7,303 bases of DNA from Pirellulales bacterium (GTDB taxonomy: Bacteria; Planctomycetota; Planctomycetia; Pirellulales; Thermoguttaceae), in NCBI GenBank assembly GCA_030605745.1, contig JAUWHT010000436.1, positions 1 to 7,303 of the forward strand, in the 5' to 3' direction. Positions 5,609 through 7,303 of this stretch are shown here, piece after piece. Position numbers and translations under genes: made by a program. Every line of letters begins with the position of its first letter. Position 1 is the first letter of the stretch. Under the pieces are notes generated by a model. That model did no database searches. It was not told the DNA's origin and worked only from the letters and a program-made list of their open reading frames with translations.

Positions 5609-6405
5609 TGCATGCGATCCGCTGTCGAACTTCTTCGGCGTTGACTTTCGCCTTGCTGACCGTTTTGGCTTCGGCCAGCCGGGGTCGCAGTTGTCTTGGC
5701 CAGTCGTGGGTTGATCGGAAGGTGTGCAGGCCGTTCGTCTGCCAAGCCGAGTTTCCCTTGGCACGGCTCGACGGGCTGCTGGGCGAACTGGACCAGTTGC
5801 AAGCAGACCTGGTTCGGTATCTTGGGGTTCCGCCAGCCCGGGAACCGATCGAGGTGTACCTGTTTCGCGACAAACAGAGCTACTCGGGCTACCTCCGGCG
5901 ACACCTTCCCAATGTACCATACAGGCGGGCGTTGTACGTCAAGAAGCGGGGGCCGGGGATGGTGCTGGCGTATCAGAATCGCGAATTTCAGACCGACCTG
6001 CGGCACGAATGCACTCATGCTCTACTGCATGCAGTGCTGCCGGTCGTTCCTCTCTGGCTGGACGAGGGCCTGGCCGAGTATTTCGAGGTTCCGCCTCGGG
6101 AGCGGGCTTTCGGCAATCCGCACCTGAGCAGTCTCCGGTGGAGTCTTAGGCTTGGCATGGTTCCGCGACTGGAAAACCTGGAGAAAAAAGCCGGCCTGTC
6201 GGAAATGGGAAAGAACGAATATCGTGACTCCTGGGCATGGGTTCACTTCATGCTCCACGGACCAAAGGAGGCCCATAACGAACTGGTCGGGTTTCTACGA
6301 GATATCCGTGCGAGTACACCTCCCGGTCTTTTGAGCGGACGTCTCCAGCGGCGAGTACCCGATACGCAAAAGCGTTTCGTGACCCATTTCAACAACTGGA
6401 AATAA
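5608..6405 (+). CDS. Exported DUF1570 HExxH metallopeptidase-like protein
   Basis: A 265-residue protein resembling the DUF1570 (PF07607) / peptidase MA-like gluzincin group, common in planctomycetes. The zinc motif HECTH (H133, E134, H137) is followed 16 residues later by E153 in LWLDEGLAEYFE, the expected third ligand and neighbouring helix. The downstream YRDSWAWVHFML and DTQKRFVTHF segments also fit the family. A hydrophobic stretch (about 11-24) near the N-terminus suggests a signal peptide, so it likely acts outside the cytoplasm. The ATG at 5608 shares its A with the phosphatase TGA (TGATG), pointing to translational coupling; an in-frame ATG at 5590 is an alternative. The frame is open much further upstream to 4879, but that part lies over the phosphatase gene in another frame and is not coding. 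Substrate unknown. Confidence 0.85.
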   Translation: MHAIRCRTSSALTFALLTVLASASRGRSCLGQSWVDRKVCRPFVCQAEFPLARLDGLLGELDQLQADLVRYLGVPPAREPIEVYLFRDKQSYSGYLRRHLPNVPYRRALYVKKRGPGMVLAYQNREFQTDLRHECTHALLHAVLPVVPLWLDEGLAEYFEVPPRERAFGNPHLSSLRWSLRLGMVPRLENLEKKAGLSEMGKNEYRDSWAWVHFMLHGPKEAHNELVGFLRDIRASTPPGLLSGRLQRRVPDTQKRFVTHFNNWK

Positions 6406-6408
6406 GTC

Positions 6409-6492
6409 GTTTAGCCGCCGGGCTTGCCCGGCGCGTTTGCACTCGAGCGTATTGATACCAGCCAACGCGCCGGGCAAGCCCGGCGGCTAAAC
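6409..6492. repeat. Perfect 29-bp inverted repeat (family B), likely terminator
   Basis: Arms 6409-6437 and 6464-6492 are perfect 29-bp inverted repeats around a 26-bp spacer. Each arm contains its own 8-bp palindrome (cgccgggc, tt, gcccggcg), an outward tail (gtttagc) and an inward cgtt. A short T-rich run (acttttct, 6491-6498) follows. It starts four bases after the peptidase stop, so it probably ends the operon transcript as well as being a REP-type element. A single arm could fold alone, or the two could pair into one very long hairpin or cruciform. Confidence 0.85.
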
Positions 6493-6547
6493 TTTTCTCC
6501 AGTTAGCGTAGCAGTGCAACCGATAGGTAGACCGATCTTCCAGTTCT

Positions 6548-6553
6548 AAAGGG
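6548..6553 (+). promoter_or_regulatory. Ribosome binding site of the small exported protein
   Basis: AAAGGG lies 9 nt before the ATG at 6563 but touches the ATG at 6554 with no spacing. This favours the start MKAVGLFKG over the earlier MQKMKAV. Confidence 0.5.
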
Positions 6554-6562
6554 ATGCAAAAA

Positions 6563-7087
6563 ATGAAGGCTGTGGGTCTTTTCAAGGGGATGCTGGCGTG
6601 GCTAGCTGTGCTGGGATTCTGCTTGCCGCAGTCAGTGCTGGCGGCGGAAGTGGATGTCGATCAGACGCCGGTCGTGCTCGACGTGGCATTGAAGGACGGT
6701 GGCGTGCTGATCGGTCATGTGGTTGATCCACAAGGCGTATCCTTGGCGAGGGTGCCAGTCTCGGTCCGAGACCAGGTCAGGGAAATTGCCGTGACCGCAA
6801 CCGACCAGCGGGGCTATTTTTCTGTTCTGGGCCTGCGGGGCGGTGTGTATCAGATCGTAGCGGCGGAAGGTCAACGTACAGTACGGCTTTGGATGCCGGG
6901 CACGGCCCCACCCTCGTCCCAGCAACTTGCCCTGGTGGTTGCCGGCGGCGACACGGTTCGTGGACAGTTCTCGCTAGGAGCCTTGGGGTTCTGGCTTTCC
7001 AATCCGTGGGTGCTTGCAGGCATTGCTGGCGCGGCCGTGGCCGTGCCGATAGCCGTCAATCAGTCCCAGAAGCCGGCTAGCCCTTAG
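6563..7087 (+). CDS. Small exported protein, carboxypeptidase-regulatory-like domain
   Basis: A 174-residue protein of unknown function. Residues 1-28 form a signal peptide with a cleavage site after VLAA. Residues about 46-110 resemble the carboxypeptidase regulatory-like/beta-sandwich fold (GHVVDPQGVSLARVPVSV, then TDQRGYFSVLGLRGGVYQIVA), which in other proteins mediates surface binding rather than catalysis. A C-terminal hydrophobic helix (about 147-165, WVLAGIAGAAVAVPIAV) followed by a short polar tail suggests membrane anchoring. Small proteins of this plan are frequent in planctomycetes, as far as I recall. No catalytic residues are seen. An ATG at 6554 would add three residues. It follows the family B repeat and has no visible promoter of quality. 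Function is a guess. Confidence 0.75.
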   Translation: MKAVGLFKGMLAWLAVLGFCLPQSVLAAEVDVDQTPVVLDVALKDGGVLIGHVVDPQGVSLARVPVSVRDQVREIAVTATDQRGYFSVLGLRGGVYQIVAAEGQRTVRLWMPGTAPPSSQQLALVVAGGDTVRGQFSLGALGFWLSNPWVLAGIAGAAVAVPIAVNQSQKPASP

Positions 7088-7101
7088 TCTTACTTCTTAG
7101 T

Positions 7102-7242
7102 GGCCCGCGCAAAAATAACCTGTACAAGTTTGAGCGAGGGTGGCACGTCCCTGAGCGCAGCGGGGCGTGGGCGCCCGGCTCAACACGCCCTTCGTTCCTC
7201 AGGGCGTGCCACCCAATTGATCAAGTTATTTCTGCGCGGGCC
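7102..7242. repeat. Nested double inverted repeat (family C)
   Basis: Outer arms 7102-7119 and 7225-7242 match at 17 of 18 positions (ggcccgcgcaaaaataac against its complement). Inside, gggtggcacg (7138-7147) pairs perfectly with cgtgccaccc (7205-7214), then ccctgag/ctcaggg (7149-7155, 7198-7204), a 7x7 internal loop, and gggcgtg/cacgccc (7163-7169, 7184-7190) around a 14-nt loop. The whole would fold into one long stem of over 35 pairs. It begins 15 bp past the TAG stop of the preceding gene. It may be a terminator, a REP-type repeat or a structured RNA; no coding sequence lies within. Confidence 0.8.
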
Positions 7243-7259
7243 CTTAGTTCAAGTTTTGC

Positions 7260-7280
7260 ACATTTTCGGGCTCGAAATGT
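7260..7280 (+). other. Small imperfect hairpin near the window end
   Basis: acattt-t-cg (7260-7268) can pair with cgaaatgt (7273-7280) around a 4-nt loop, with one bulged T. No T-run follows and the window ends soon after. Nothing else is seen in 7243-7303. Confidence 0.2.
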
Positions 7281-7303
7281 AGCTGAAATGGTATCGGCCT
7301 CCA

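Noticed and set aside
5096..6018. Minus-strand open frames of about 270-280 codons
   Set aside because: They lie opposite two real genes with complete catalytic motifs, and their translations show no family features.
7088..7303. Small coding gene at 7100-7282
   Set aside because: The frame simply reads through the nested inverted repeat; it starts within 15 bp of the previous stop without a ribosome site.

Overview
The window looks like chromosomal DNA from a GC-rich planctomycete, probably of the Pirellulales type, or a closely related lineage. This is inferred from three things. The gene families fit: a DUF1570-type peptidase, a carboxypeptidase-regulatory-like surface protein, a TraB/GumN-like secreted protein and a lone LptF/LptG permease. 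The genes sit in short, mostly single-gene units. Several intergenic gaps are filled with GC-rich palindromic repeats. No phage, plasmid, transposase, CRISPR, rRNA or tRNA signal was found.

Layout. 7-856: a minus-strand sugar phosphate isomerase/epimerase ending in a clean intrinsic terminator. 970-2232: a plus-strand LptF/LptG-family permease, divergent from the isomerase. 2233-2331: a convergent gap filled by three copies of a 24-bp palindromic repeat (family A). 2332-3216: a minus-strand exported TraB/GumN-like protein. 3217-3574: a 358-bp gap with inverted repeats, a plus-strand hairpin with a T-run (a possible small RNA) and a half copy of a second repeat (family B). 3575-4624: a minus-strand ketoacyl-ACP synthase III-like enzyme with an intact Cys-His-Asn triad. 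4625-4801: a divergent promoter gap with a broken family A copy. 4802-6405: a two-gene plus-strand operon of a CpsB/YwqE-type PHP tyrosine phosphatase and a DUF1570 HExxH metallopeptidase, joined by an overlapping TGATG stop/start. 6409-6492: a perfect 29-bp inverted repeat (family B). 6563-7087: a small exported, C-terminally anchored protein. 7102-7242: a nested double inverted repeat (family C).

How the genes may work together. A cell-envelope theme runs through the window: lipid/LPS export (LptF/G), an acyl-condensing enzyme, a capsule-type phosphatase, and three proteins with signal peptides. The only tight functional link visible is phosphatase plus peptidase. The rest are independent units, so a shared pathway is only suggested.

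The most unusual content is intergenic. Three repeat families (A, B, C) each appear as an inverted pair. In A and B the GC-rich palindrome faces inward and a short A/T-rich tail faces outward. They sit mainly at gene 3' ends and resemble REP/BIME elements that may double as terminators.
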